NCBI GenBank assembly: GCA_000711775.1
Contig: ARYC01000774.1
Span: forward strand, 62,001-126,000
Reading direction: 5' to 3'
DNA: 64,000 nucleotides
Source: Oxytricha trifallax
Taxonomy: Eukaryota > Ciliophora > Spirotrichea > Sporadotrichida > Oxytrichidae
Of the stretch, positions 37,073 to 47,648 are shown one piece after another. A program made the translations under genes and the position numbers. Position 1 is the stretch's first letter. Each line of letters opens with the position of its first letter. The notes under the pieces are model-generated. The model ran no database searches, was not told the origin of the DNA, and worked only from the letters and a program-made list of their open reading frames with translations.

Positions 37073-37892
37073 TTGGAACTGGTATATAGCTCCTCTGAAT
37101 GCTTAGAATTTTCTCAACATATTGTACTTTCTCAAAAAGACTTTGTTTTATCAATAATTTTTAAATTTTAATGATAAATTTCTTAATTAAAATTTAGTTA
37201 AAATTAAGTCATTAAATTTTGTTAGTTGGTGATTATTAATAAATTATTTGTAATCTTGAATTAATTACATCAATTTAAGGTGCTTTAAAAGTTAAAAATA
37301 TAACAGAATGCTGATTAATGAATATCACTAATAATTAATTTACTAAAATATACTATATATTTATTAAATCTAATAATATTTCTGATCACTCATCATTATA
37401 GCTTTTTTTATAATAATTGAATTTATTTATCAGTTATTTTTATTGCAATTATAATGTTAAATTTGTGGGAAAATATTTAATAATGTTTTATCGCAAATTT
37501 AATTAATTTATTATTCGTAATTCACAGCAAAAAAACTTATTCAAAGCACGATTATATAATATATAAATTCCTTTATAACAATTTAAAAATTGTATATTTT
37601 TAGCAATAAAAGTATATTTATAGGCATTAGAAGTAGGGCAGCATTACCACATTCTGTACTTAATTTTAATTCTATTGCAAAAAAATAAAAATTTAGATTT
37701 ATGTTCTCAAACAAGACAAACGGGGACAAATCCTGAAAAGAAATTTATATTAAAGAAAAAAGTCTTGTGTTTAAACGATTTATCATAAAATTAGGTTTTT
37801 TTTCATATTATTAAAAGATCAAAAATATATCAAAGGAATCATTGATTTCTCTTTATTATTAAGTTATCTCTAAAAAATAATAAAATACTCAG
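37073..37892. other. Intergenic, AT-rich
   Basis: Nothing supported. Confidence 0.4.
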
Positions 37893-38566
37893 TCATTCAA
37901 AAGCCATCCCTATAGCATCTCCATTTCCTGGACTAGGAACTAAAAATCATAGTAAATAAGTAAGGAATCGTAATAACTCAAATACAAAATTGTTTTAATT
38001 TAATAAGTTTCACTTTTCTAAATGAAATCTCTAGATTTGACAAAGATAAGCTTGTAATCTTTGAAATCGTTATATTTAAAATTTATGTTGCTTAATTATT
38101 GATAGGACTTACATGTTTACCCAGTCTGAGCGACTGTATCTGCTGGATCATTCACTGCTAACTTTTCGTTTCTATTCCTATTAATTTTAATTTTGATGTT
38201 TGTTACGTTTTAATTTCATGATAACTTAATATTATATAAAATCCTGTTAATATCTCCACCCTTTTGCAAATAGTCAGCATCTTTAGCTCCAGGTATGAGT
38301 GGCTTATCTGTGGGGTTATAAACTTAATAAATATATTATATATTATATAAGTTATTAGACTCATTTCTGGATGTATCTTTTTGTATAGACTCAATGTCAC
38401 CCTTGTGACCGTGGCCGATGTCTTCGTGTAGCATGTGCAAGAGATTAGTCTGAATTGTTGAAAAATGTTCTGAAAAAGTAATTACAATTTAATTATAGAT
38501 CAATATTCTATACTATGTTCAATTTTAATTTGATTCATTTACCAATTCATTAATAGGTCTTCTCAT
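37893..38566 (-). CDS. Small unknown protein, five MDSs
   Basis: First block MRRPINE (38566) joins by GAA to HFSTIQTNLLHMLHEDIGHG..., by ATAAC to NPTDKPLIPGAKDADYLQ, by AGGA to NRNEKLAVNDPADTVAQTG, and then to VPSPGNGDAIGMAFE-TGA (37893). Every resolved join keeps the frame. About 115 residues, hydrophilic with a helical N-terminus. The IESs are 50-150 bp. The family is not recognised. This is one of the clearest small examples of the MDS/IES structure in the window. Confidence 0.68.
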
Positions 38567-38629
38567 AATGGAAAAAATTGAAAATTAGTCTCACTGTTTA
38601 AATTCTTAAATTTATTATTACAAATATTT

Positions 38630-39268
38630 GGGGCGGTACCTGTCTCACCACCACACTCCTTATATATTAAATTTTTATTTAAAAAAGTCATAGTCCTGGT
38701 CAAATCCTGGTATGAAATTCACGAATTAGGTAATTAAAATAATATTTATTAACTCTTAAAAAGAGTAAAGATACAAATATATGTACTTTTATCATATAAT
38801 TTACGTTATTTTCACATAAAAAATGAGACAAAAGGTTGTAGTCTGTTTTGTATTATTTTATTGAAATTAATATCGTTTACGAATTTATTGACTCAGCTTG
38901 CTATTTCTCATCTAGATATTATATATGGTCAATTCGAATAAAATCAAGTTTATTTGATATATTAAAGTGCATTTAATTAGGTTTAATTATTTTAGAGAGC
39001 AAGATGAGTCAAAAAATTCGTAAACGCTATTAATTTTAATAAATTAATACAAAACAGATTAAAACCTTTTGTCTCATTTTTTATGTGAAAATAACGTAAA
39101 TTATATGATAAAAGTACATATATTTGTATCTTTACTCTTTTTAAGAGTTAATAAATATTATTTTAATTACCTAATTCGTGAATTTCATAACAAAATTTAA
39201 CCAGGACTATAACTTTTCTAAATAAAAAATTAATATATAAAGAGTGTGGTGGTGAGACAGGTACCCCC
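38630..39268. mobile_element. Palindromic element, 639 bp
   Basis: Arms of about 300 bases match as reverse complements; tips are GGGGCGGTACCTGTCTCACC and GGTGAGACAGGTACCCCC. The spacer is around TATGGTCAATTCGAATAAAA. AATATT is present one base outside each tip (left 38623-38628, right 39270-39275), which may be a degenerate target duplication. No ORF. It abuts the left end of the next palindrome directly. Confidence 0.8.
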
Positions 39269-39269
39269 T

Positions 39270-40548
39270 AATATTGCTAAAATAGCTTTGAATTGGTGAA
39301 ATCAGATTAATAAATACATATCTTTTTTATAAATAATTATAACTGCCTCTAATTATACATGCTTATAGATCAAATCAAATTTGGTTAGTCTACTTACCGT
39401 TATGTTTCAAATAGTATACGTTATCTTTCCATTTCGATTTCGGAGATTTCTTTTTTCTTAAATGTCATTTGACCAGTTTGACCGATTTGACCGGATGTTT
39501 TTGTAGTCAAATTCATCGGATTTAGAAATACTTGTGATTTGATTGAATATTAATTAATTTAAAATCAAAATAAATATAATAATTAGTGATTTGACCGATT
39601 TGACCTATTTGACTGAGTTAATTTGTGGTCAAATTCTGAAAAGTGTAATATGTAATATATCAAAACCGATTAATATTAAAAACATCAGGAGCAGTGATGG
39701 AAGGAATGCGGACCTCTCTGCTTCCTCCACACTCTGTAAAGCTTCGAACTTGTACCACTGATTAAAGTGATAGAGAAGACTTAGTCTATGGCCTTACTTA
39801 CCGCACTCAAATCTATATTGCCGGTAGTCTTCAACAAGATGTTGATTTCATGCAATACCCCTACCTTAACACTGATGATGCCTATCTCATGAAATTAAAC
39901 ATTGTCGTCATTCCACTTTGGTTCACTACTTTCAGTCTATCAAGAACTGCATCAGAGTCAATTAATACTCTTACCAAGATTGGAGATTACATCTATTATT
40001 TCTTGAACACCGAAGACTCTTAAAACGCTTTCCTTAAGGTTCTTGCCACAAATCGTATTCTATTAGAAAGCAAATTCATTAATTCCTACGATGCCTTTAC
40101 AGAGGTCCGCATTCCTTCCATCACTGCTCCTGATGTTTTTAATATTAATCGGTTTTGATATATTACATATTACACTTTTCAGAATTTGACCACAAATTAA
40201 CTCAGTCAAATAGGTCAAATCGGTCAAATCACTAATTATTATATTTATTTTGATTTTAAATTAATTAATATTCAATCAAATCACAAGTATTTCTAAATCC
40301 GATGAATTTGACTACAAAAACATCCGGTCAAATCGGTCAAACTGGTCAAATGACATTTAAGAAAAAAGAAATCTCCGAAATCGAAATGGAAAGATAACGT
40401 ATACTATTTGAAACATAACGGTAAGTAGACTAACCAAATTTGATTTGATCTATAAGCATGTATAATTAGAGGCAGTTATAATTATTTATAAAAAAGATAT
40501 GTATTTATTAATCTGATTTCACCAATTCAAAGCTATTTTAGCAATATT
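39270..40548. mobile_element. Palindromic element, 1.28 kb, with internal ORF
   Basis: Inverted arms of about 448 bases each (39270-39717 and 40101-40548), starting AATATTGCTAAAATAGC and ending in its reverse complement, flank a unique centre of about 383 bases. The arms include repeated TTTGACCGATTTGACC motifs. No convincing target duplication on the outer sides. The centre encodes the ORF listed next. Confidence 0.85.
39706..40158 (+). CDS. 150-residue ORF inside a palindromic element
   Basis: An uninterrupted frame from ATG 39706 to TGA 40156-40158, with two TAA codons as Gln. Start and end lie in the inverted arms and the body in the unique centre. The product begins MRTSLLPPHSVKLRTC, contains LVYGLTYRTQIYIAGSL, LNIVVIPLWFTTFSLS and SINTLTKIGDYIYYFL, and ends TAPDVFNINRF. 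GC content is clearly higher than the arms, and codon usage looks like a gene rather than random AT-rich DNA. There are no transposase signatures I recognise (no DDE/DDD pattern, no zinc finger). It could be a captured host segment or an element-specific protein. Confidence 0.55.
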
Positions 40549-40551
40549 GAT

Positions 40552-42060
40552 TCATGAATCGTGTGGCTTGTCAATCTATAATTATAATATTTATTAATAA
40601 GCGATTATTGGATAAGAATTGTGCATTCTTAGTTTAAAGCTAATATACAAATTATTACAGATTATTATATTAAAGGGAATAATACTTTGAAACTTACCAA
40701 AAAATATTTCTTTTTCACAGCCTCTGAATTGATTTGAGGTGCCTAGGTATATTCCTGGAGAATCTTCCTCGGTGTGATGAAATTGTTCATGAGCAATTTT
40801 TTAAAACTAACTTTTACTTATTTATCAATGAATTATTTTCAGTTCTTGATTATTTACTAAGATAAAATTTTAATATAAAAAAAGCAAATTCTTATCTTGC
40901 AGAAAAATCACCTTATCGTTTTTTATCTATATCCTCTAGGTTTTATTGCAAATTTGTTGTTATCTCATTGGTGACTGGATTTTACTAGGGCTGAATAAAG
41001 TCCTAAATCTGAACTCTTTGAGTTGGAACTTCTATAAAATTATAAATTTCTGATGATCACCATTGAGAGTAGTATATTAAATGCTCAAATATTGGGAAGA
41101 TTAGTTGGCTTTATTCAATTCAAGGCATAAAAAGACAAAAATGATTTTAGTTGATCATTTTTGACTGCTCAATTCATACAGTGTGGTAAAATAAAATTTT
41201 CTAAGCTAAATGCAAAGAAATTAACTAAGATTGATATTTGATATTTTCTTACAAAAAGAGGATCCAATACTCTTAATACTCATTTCATGTTATCCTCCAA
41301 ATTCAGGATTCCTTACTTAAGTGGTAGAATTCTAAGCAGCTAGTCCGGCTGGTGAAATATTTATGAGGTCGTTGATTAATGATTAAAATCAAATAAATTT
41401 AACATATCACTGTTTAATACTAAAATCAAACCATCAATCTTAGTCGTGACGTAGACGTATCTGAATGAGTTGACGTGGCAAATTCCGTGACGTGGCAGTC
41501 GTGAAGTAGAAAACTCCGAAAAAACCATTCTTGCTATCACCTAGTCTTCACCTAAAATCAAGATGTCAACCGGGTTTTCACCATGGAGGACAGAGCTCGT
41601 AGGATCCTACCAGAGTGACAGAAGATGGAGAAAAACGCTTACCGGTCCCACCGCTGCTGGGAAACGTAATCCCTATCCTTTCGCTGTGGTAGCTTCAGCA
41701 CCCTAACCCGGTGTGGGAGAAAAATCCTTATCGTTGGCTTCAATGGTTTTCGTCTTCTCATTTTTGAAGGCAGAGCGTACCTTCATCCTGCTCCCTATTA
41801 CCTAGGAAACTGAACTCAAGCCAGTAGACTCATCTAATGCAGGGAAATCTTAGGATCCAGCTCACTCGAGGAGTGTACGCTGACAGATTGAACCTCGCCG
41901 ACTGGTCCCTCATGCGTTGCGCCCAGCAACCCCCTACCTGCCCTCGGTAGGCCTTAGTGTAGTAGAAAGCTCTATCAGAAAGTCCCAAGTGGTTGGTACC
42001 ACCTAGCAATTAACTTTCTAATTTAATAATAATATGAGGTCGTTTCTGTTAAAGTTCTCT
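40552..42060 (-). CDS. Unknown Gln-rich protein interrupted by a GC-rich IES
   Basis: The minus-strand block at 42060-42033 joins through a 12-bp pointer (TATGAGGTCGTT as read on +) to 41373-41290 (SQIFHQPDQLLRILPLKQG), then by ATAA to 41045-40890 (FIEVPTQRVQIQDFIQPQ, NEITTNLQQNLEDIDKKR), then by GAA to 40800-40725 (QFHHTEEDSPGIYLGTSN). A TGA follows after IDKPHDS at 40552-40554, only four bases from the palindrome end. At least 120 residues. No start codon was located. Family unknown. Confidence 0.5.
41374..42044. other. 671-bp IES with a GC-rich core, 12-bp pointer
   Basis: The exact repeat TATGAGGTCGTT lies at 41362-41373 and 42033-42044. The ends of the insert are AT-rich like other IESs, but about 41430-42010 is close to half G+C. 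It includes two TGACGTGGCA-type motifs (about 41480-41515) and a 106-codon plus-strand frame from ATG at about 41561 (MSTGFSPWRTELVGSYQ, later TGPTAAGKRNPYPF). Removing the insert keeps the flanking frame. Confidence 0.7.
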
Positions 42061-42456
42061 TCCTAAAAATGATAAATGATTATAATTATGAGATTTTGTA
42101 GAAATGTTTGTTACCTTGGTCCCGCCTGGATTTTAAACGTCTACTATATTCTTCATTGAATTGTCTTATTCTAAATAAATACACGCTTTGATTATATGCA
42201 AATATATTACTTTGTTGATGCATCGTTTTTAAAACTTTATTAATTAATTTATAAGTTTGGACTCATCATACTGCTTATAGTTTGTTTCTTTTTAAGCAAG
42301 TATTTTAAAGTATCAAATCTGTTTAAAATAAGTTTAAGTAATCTTTCAATAATAGTAAAAGAGTAATCTTCAATAATAAAACAAAAGGACTAATTTCAGT
42401 AAGTCCTTCTTAAATTCCAACTATAATTAAAGTGGTTTTGCTTCTCAAATTACAGT

Positions 42457-45400
42457 TCATCTATCAGCTTCTTGTCTCTTTGAGTATCCAGGTTCAGGGA
42501 AAGGGGCAGCGTAAGCTTACTGGGGATAAGGGGCAGCGTAGGCTTAGTGTGCCATTGAGTAAACACCTCTCTCTGGCATTTTGATCTCTTGTCTAACGTT
42601 GCTTCTTAAGCTATCTCTGTTTTCATTCACTGTCCTTCCAACAACATCTCGGTTTACCTGCATTTCATAGCCTTTCTTCTAACTCATGGTAAAAAATAGA
42701 ATATTTAAGGTATTCATTTACTGCTACTCAACACCATATTATTGCTGAAATTAGGGAGGGATGTTATAGATGTCTGAGGGAGTTATATTCTTTTCGTAGT
42801 CAGAGATAGATTAGTTAAATTTGTATTAGTCTTCTGGGTTCATAGGAGATTACATATTTTATGGGTTAGTTTTGCTTTGAAGATCTTTTTGGAATGGCTT
42901 TGGCATTTCTTACTCTCTGGCACCACCTCTTTATTTACTATCAAATCCTCTTTTTCTATCGAAGTCAGAATCATTAGGTCTCTGGTCTGGGAACTCAAAT
43001 TCTCTGTTTTTTCCAGCTTCGTACCCAAAGGTTCCTCTGATTCTACCTTCACCCATTAATCTTTCTTGTTCTTCGAAAGTAAATTCTCTCTAAATATGAT
43101 CTCTCTTGTCTTTAAGTTAGCTTCTTCTCTCATTCATCAAGTTGTCCCAGCTCTATTAATCTTTATCGTCCTATCTCTTTCTTTGGTCTTCCTACTAGAA
43201 CTTGTCATCGTATTTTGAGAAGTTTCTATCGCCTCCTCTCCAATTTGGATCATCTTCGGAATCGATGACTTGCATGGCTACGCTTCTAACTCCCTCATAA
43301 ACATTGCTACCGAGATTTTTTGCTTTGTCAACTGTTCTACCCGACACCCCTACCCCTAGCGAGCCTTTACACCCCTACCCCCCCTACCGCTCACCTACCC
43401 CACCCCTACCCCTCCCCTACCCCCCCCATAAAATATGCCATTTCATATGAAAAAATTGACTCCCACAGCCTGAATCGAATTCCTTCGTGACATCTCGAAT
43501 TCATGACCATTTATACATACAAAAAATAACATAAAATTTTCAAAATCTTTTCTCCAACTATAAGTTACAAATACGATATAATTTTTTATTTTTGATAAGT
43601 TTTACTTTGTCCACCGACTTTTTCACACATACTCCTATTGGAAAAATATATATTATTAAATTTCTATTTAAAAAAAAAATTTAATTATTTTTATTGACAT
43701 AACATACATAATTTAACTTTAAAAAAATTAATCTCTTACATCACCGTCATTCAGCATATTTCCAAAAAGTAGCATGATTAATTTTATATTTTTTATTTTT
43801 TCAATTTTATTCTGGCTCATTTACATTTTTTTCATAAATCGTAAGTTGTTATAATTACAATTTACTTTATTTATAAAAAGCAATGTTTTTTGATAATATT
43901 CTTTGAAGATCAGGTTGAATAAAAGTTTTGGGTGCTACAACAACCTATTGTCCTCCTCTTGCCCTCTAGCATCATCTGGCTCAAGAAGTTCAATGTCCAA
44001 ATGGAACTAACGCTAACTCATCTTAGAAAATAGGTCACCAAAAAATGACCCGTTAATCAAATTAAAGGACAATAAGCATCATACAAGCCAATATAGAGTT
44101 GTTTCCTATGCCAGACAGAATTAATCTAGATCCTTTTGGAATTATTGTCATACCTGTTCCAAAAATTCTCGTTTTCACTATAGTATTAACCTGAAGAGGA
44201 AGAATAAACTTTTGTTTAACCTGATCTTTAATGATTGATATAAAATAATAGAAAATAATAAATACATTTTACGAACTGTATTGATTTTTATTATGCTAAT
44301 AGAATGAAGTACTGGTAAATTAAAATAACATTAGTTTTAAGTTTTTTACTTTACTTATTAGTACTACAATAAATTCAAGATAAATAAAATAATATTTAGC
44401 ATTTAAGTGATTGAATATAAATGAAGAAAATTTAAAGGTTTAATGGATGATACTTTGACTTTTAATTCTTTTTACTTTATACATCATTACTAACTAAAAT
44501 TGAAAGATACTTAATTTTAATAAAACAACTATTAAAATGTCTAAAATAATTGAAATAAATATGCAAATATTTATGTATGAATTAAAAGTAAGAGATTTAT
44601 AAAATAATTGTTTTTCTTAATATGAACTAACTTTAGATTAATTTGAGTTGAAAGTTTACTAAAAGACGATATATATTTTTTTTTACAGAATTATAAATAA
44701 AGTAAATTGTAATTATAACAAACTTACGATTTATGAAAAAAAATGTAAATGAGCCAGAATAAAATTGAAAAAATAAAAAATAAAAAATTAATCATGCTAT
44801 TTTTTAGAAATATTCTGAATGACGGTGATGTAAGAGATTAATTTTTTTAAAGTTAAATTATGTATGTTATGTCAATAAAAATAATTAATTTTTTTTTTAA
44901 ATAGAAATTTAATAATATATATTTTTCCAATAGGAGTATGTGTGAAAAAGTCGGTGGACAAAGTAAAACTTTTCAAAAATAAAAAATTATATCGTATTTG
45001 TAACTTATAGTTGGAGAAAAGATTTTGAAAATTTTATGTTATTTTTTGTATGTATAAATGGTCATGAAGTCGAGATGTCACGAAGGAATTCGATTCAGGC
45101 TCTGGGAGTCAATTTTTTTAATATGAAATGGAATATTTTATGGGGTGTAGGGGTGGGGTAGGGGTGTAAGGCTCGCTAGGGGTAGGAGGGGTAGGGTGTC
45201 GGGGAGAACAGTCAACTATGCCTCCACCAGAGGATTTTGATTGATCTTATTAACTTTTATCTGAATATCTTTGCTGTTGCTATTAAGATTAATCTTATTG
45301 TTGACCTTATCTAGATTTTTAAAATAAAGTGCCACTATTTTTTATACTTGATTTTATAAATACATTTATTAACATTTAAGATTAACTTGCGGCAAAGTAG

Positions 45401-46993
45401 CCTTTGTCTCTTGCCTCTTCAAATCTCTATCTTTCTTTTTCAGGCATTCTACCCTCTTCTAATTCTTCCTGTCCACATAAACCTTGGAAGTAAAGTTACT
45501 GATTAGCTTTGTCAATTGCGTATCTTTTCGCGTCCCGAGCGTAATCCTTAGCACAATAATTATACATAAAATGCATAATTAGAAGCAAATATCTTAACAT
45601 AATTATTCATGAAATATCAGCAGAGTACTTATCTCCATGCTGAACATCAAAATGTCTCTATTTGTCCTAATTCACTCTTCTCTGCGATTCTTCAACATCA
45701 AAATAATGAACGATTAAAATTTAATTAATTAACACATGCTATTATTTAATGAATCATAGCCTTGAGTCATAAGAGTGTCTGGGATTTATCGGTCGCGAAC
45801 CTTCTCATAAAACTTCTAGGGGAGTGTCTTGGATTGTTCTTTAATTTAATGTTTATTATCATCTCCTGATAATTTGTCTTTCACATAGTCGACTGCCTAC
45901 CCTGTGGTTGAAGCAGCTGATTTAGCAACATCTTAAAGAAATGAAGCTATAAACAAATGATATATAGTAAACCAGCAATATAAATTAACGAATCTTTGGT
46001 CTTGTCAATGAGGTCAGAAGCACTATCAGGAGTGTAACTTGAGACTGTATCCTTAGCCTTTTCATAAAGTGTTTCAGCTTTGTCAACAATGTAGGTTCCA
46101 GCATCTTCAGCTTTATCTTTCACTATCTCCCAAGTGCTTTCCTTTTGACCACCTTTTCTAAGTCTCTATTATTCCATATCTTAGTCCTAATCGCCAAAAA
46201 CTGATCTCTCCATAAACTGTTCTGAATCATCATTCTTGCCCCTATATTGATATTCATAATGCTTGTTTCCATAGTTTTTATCTTTAGTTTAATCTCTAGT
46301 GTTAAATTTTTACTGATCTTATCTTGTAAAATTTTATTAATGTTCTCTCTAGTAGTTTTCATAGTCTTTTTCTCTAAGATTTTACTCTCTTCTTTCTTAG
46401 TCATATTAATCTTTGAATTGTAGATTATCAGATTGTTGTTACTATTAGCGTAACTTATCGTATTTATTCAACCCTTAATCTTCATCCGCATCTTACTCAT
46501 ATTCCCTGAGATATCACAAGAAAAAAAGTTAAAAATATTCTTGATTTAGATATTGCTGCCTCAAATTCGTCTTGCCTTTTTCAGGTTACTACAAGTTATC
46601 TCTCAAGTAATCTCTACCGCTATTTTCCTGATCGGAATCTTAGATTCCTTCATTTTGTCTGACCTTATTCTATTAACCGTATTTGGTTCTATCTTGGCTT
46701 TGATTTGACTAGTCACTTCCTGAGCCGTATTCGTTGACAGATTTTATGTTTCTGTCTTATTAATAGATACCCTGGCCTTGGTTCCATTTATCGTCACCAG
46801 TTCTACCTCTACTCTCAAAGAACTGTCGGTCTTTGTCGAAATAGGATCTGTTCTGTAAACTTTGGATTTCCTTCTGGCTATGCTGTTGCTATTATTACTG
46901 TGAAAGTAGAATAAAAGTAGGATTTTATAATAATTTGGATTTTAAATTTAATTCTTTATCTATTAATCCCTTTGTGATCAGATCCATTTACAT
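42457..46993 (-). CDS. LEA-like Gln/Arg/Asp-rich protein interrupted by a 1.88-kb element
   Basis: Blocks: 46993-46530 (possible start MQMDLITKG; HSQKEIQSLQNRSYFDKD, DKWNQGQGIYQQDRN); pointer GAATAT to 46500-46000 (EYEQDADEDQGLNKYDKL, WEIVKDKAEDAGTYIVDK, KAETLYEKAKDTVSSY); 45945-45770 (DVAKSAASTTGQAVDYVK); 45705-45625; 45545-45390 (DYARDAKRYAIDKANQQ); pointer AATCT to 45310-45218 (poly-Gln, DQSKSSGGG). The 1.88-kb element follows, then IVDKAKNLGSNVYEGVRS (43326 down). A long basic/acidic region and YAAPYPQQAYAAPFPEP end at TGA 42457-42459, with a small IES (pointer ATGA) near 42700. About 800 residues. LEA-type DKA repeats sit in the N-terminal half. The start is uncertain. Confidence 0.68.
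43327..45217. mobile_element. 1.88-kb inverted-repeat element with telomere-like arms, GTCAACT repeat
   Basis: The direct repeat GTCAACT at 43327-43333 and 45211-45217 flanks 43334-45210. Arms of about 520-540 bases (43334-43875, 44691-45210) are imperfect reverse complements. The outer part is C/T-rich on the left (CACCCCTACCCCTAGCGAG...) and G/A-rich on the right. The unique loop (43876-44690) holds two overlapping short frames: one ends at TGA 44046-44048 (DQVEQKFWVLQQPIVLLL...), the other at TGA 44192-44194 (IELFPMPDRINLDPFGII). No transposase was recognised. The element lies in the LEA-like frame and must be excised for that gene to be read. Confidence 0.85.
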
Positions 46994-47648
46994 CTAAATT
47001 TCTCGTATAAAATAATAATTCAATAATTTTCTTTAAAATTCTTAAGTTTAATATATTTAAGCAATAGCCTTATTTTTAAGAATCCTAACTCTATCTTTTA
47101 AGTTGCTATTCATAAATAAATACGACAAAATATTTGAAAAAAAGAAATAATTTCAGTAAAAAATTTTGATTAAAAAGTAATCATTATAAGTCAATTAGGG
47201 TGGTAAGCCTTGTCATATTTCTGATTTTTAAAATTTCTTAATAAATGCATAATTAGAATAGGAATGAAAATAATAAATTAATTAAACATTTACTGTTTTA
47301 AGATTCAGAGATAGTGCCAATATGAAAGAAAGATAATATTTTATCATGATATCATCAGGTTTTAAAAACCAAAGACCAGAAAATGCTTTTTATTTCTAAA
47401 CTTTATAGGTTCTTATGTATACTTTGAATTTTTCTTAATTTACTAAAGAACTTGCATTGAAATTGAAATGGTTCCAATAAAATTCTAACATAAAAGAAAC
47501 TAAATAACTTAAAAGTCAAATCAGGTATTATAAGAATTGAATATCACTTTTCTGCACAAAAGTTTAATTTAATTCTCATTATCTACATTTTAATTTTATA
47601 GTATGTAAAATTCAAAATACAACTTTTATTTTAATTTACTATTAATTT
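46994..47648. other. Intergenic, AT-rich
   Basis: Nothing supported beyond the possible 5' end of the gene to the left. Confidence 0.4.

Noticed and set aside
39706..40158. RNA polymerase beta-subunit fragment (YGLTY..IYI motif)
   Set aside because: Resemblance is limited to a few residues and the rest does not follow; not claimed.
41430..42010. rRNA or tRNA gene, suggested by high GC
   Set aside because: No recognisable tRNA box A/B layout or rRNA core sequence could be found by eye; left as unknown.
43334..45210. TBE-type transposon
   Set aside because: Tips are CCCTACCCC-like rather than C4A4C4, the duplication is 6-7 bp instead of 3, and no transposase, kinase or zinc-finger ORF is present.
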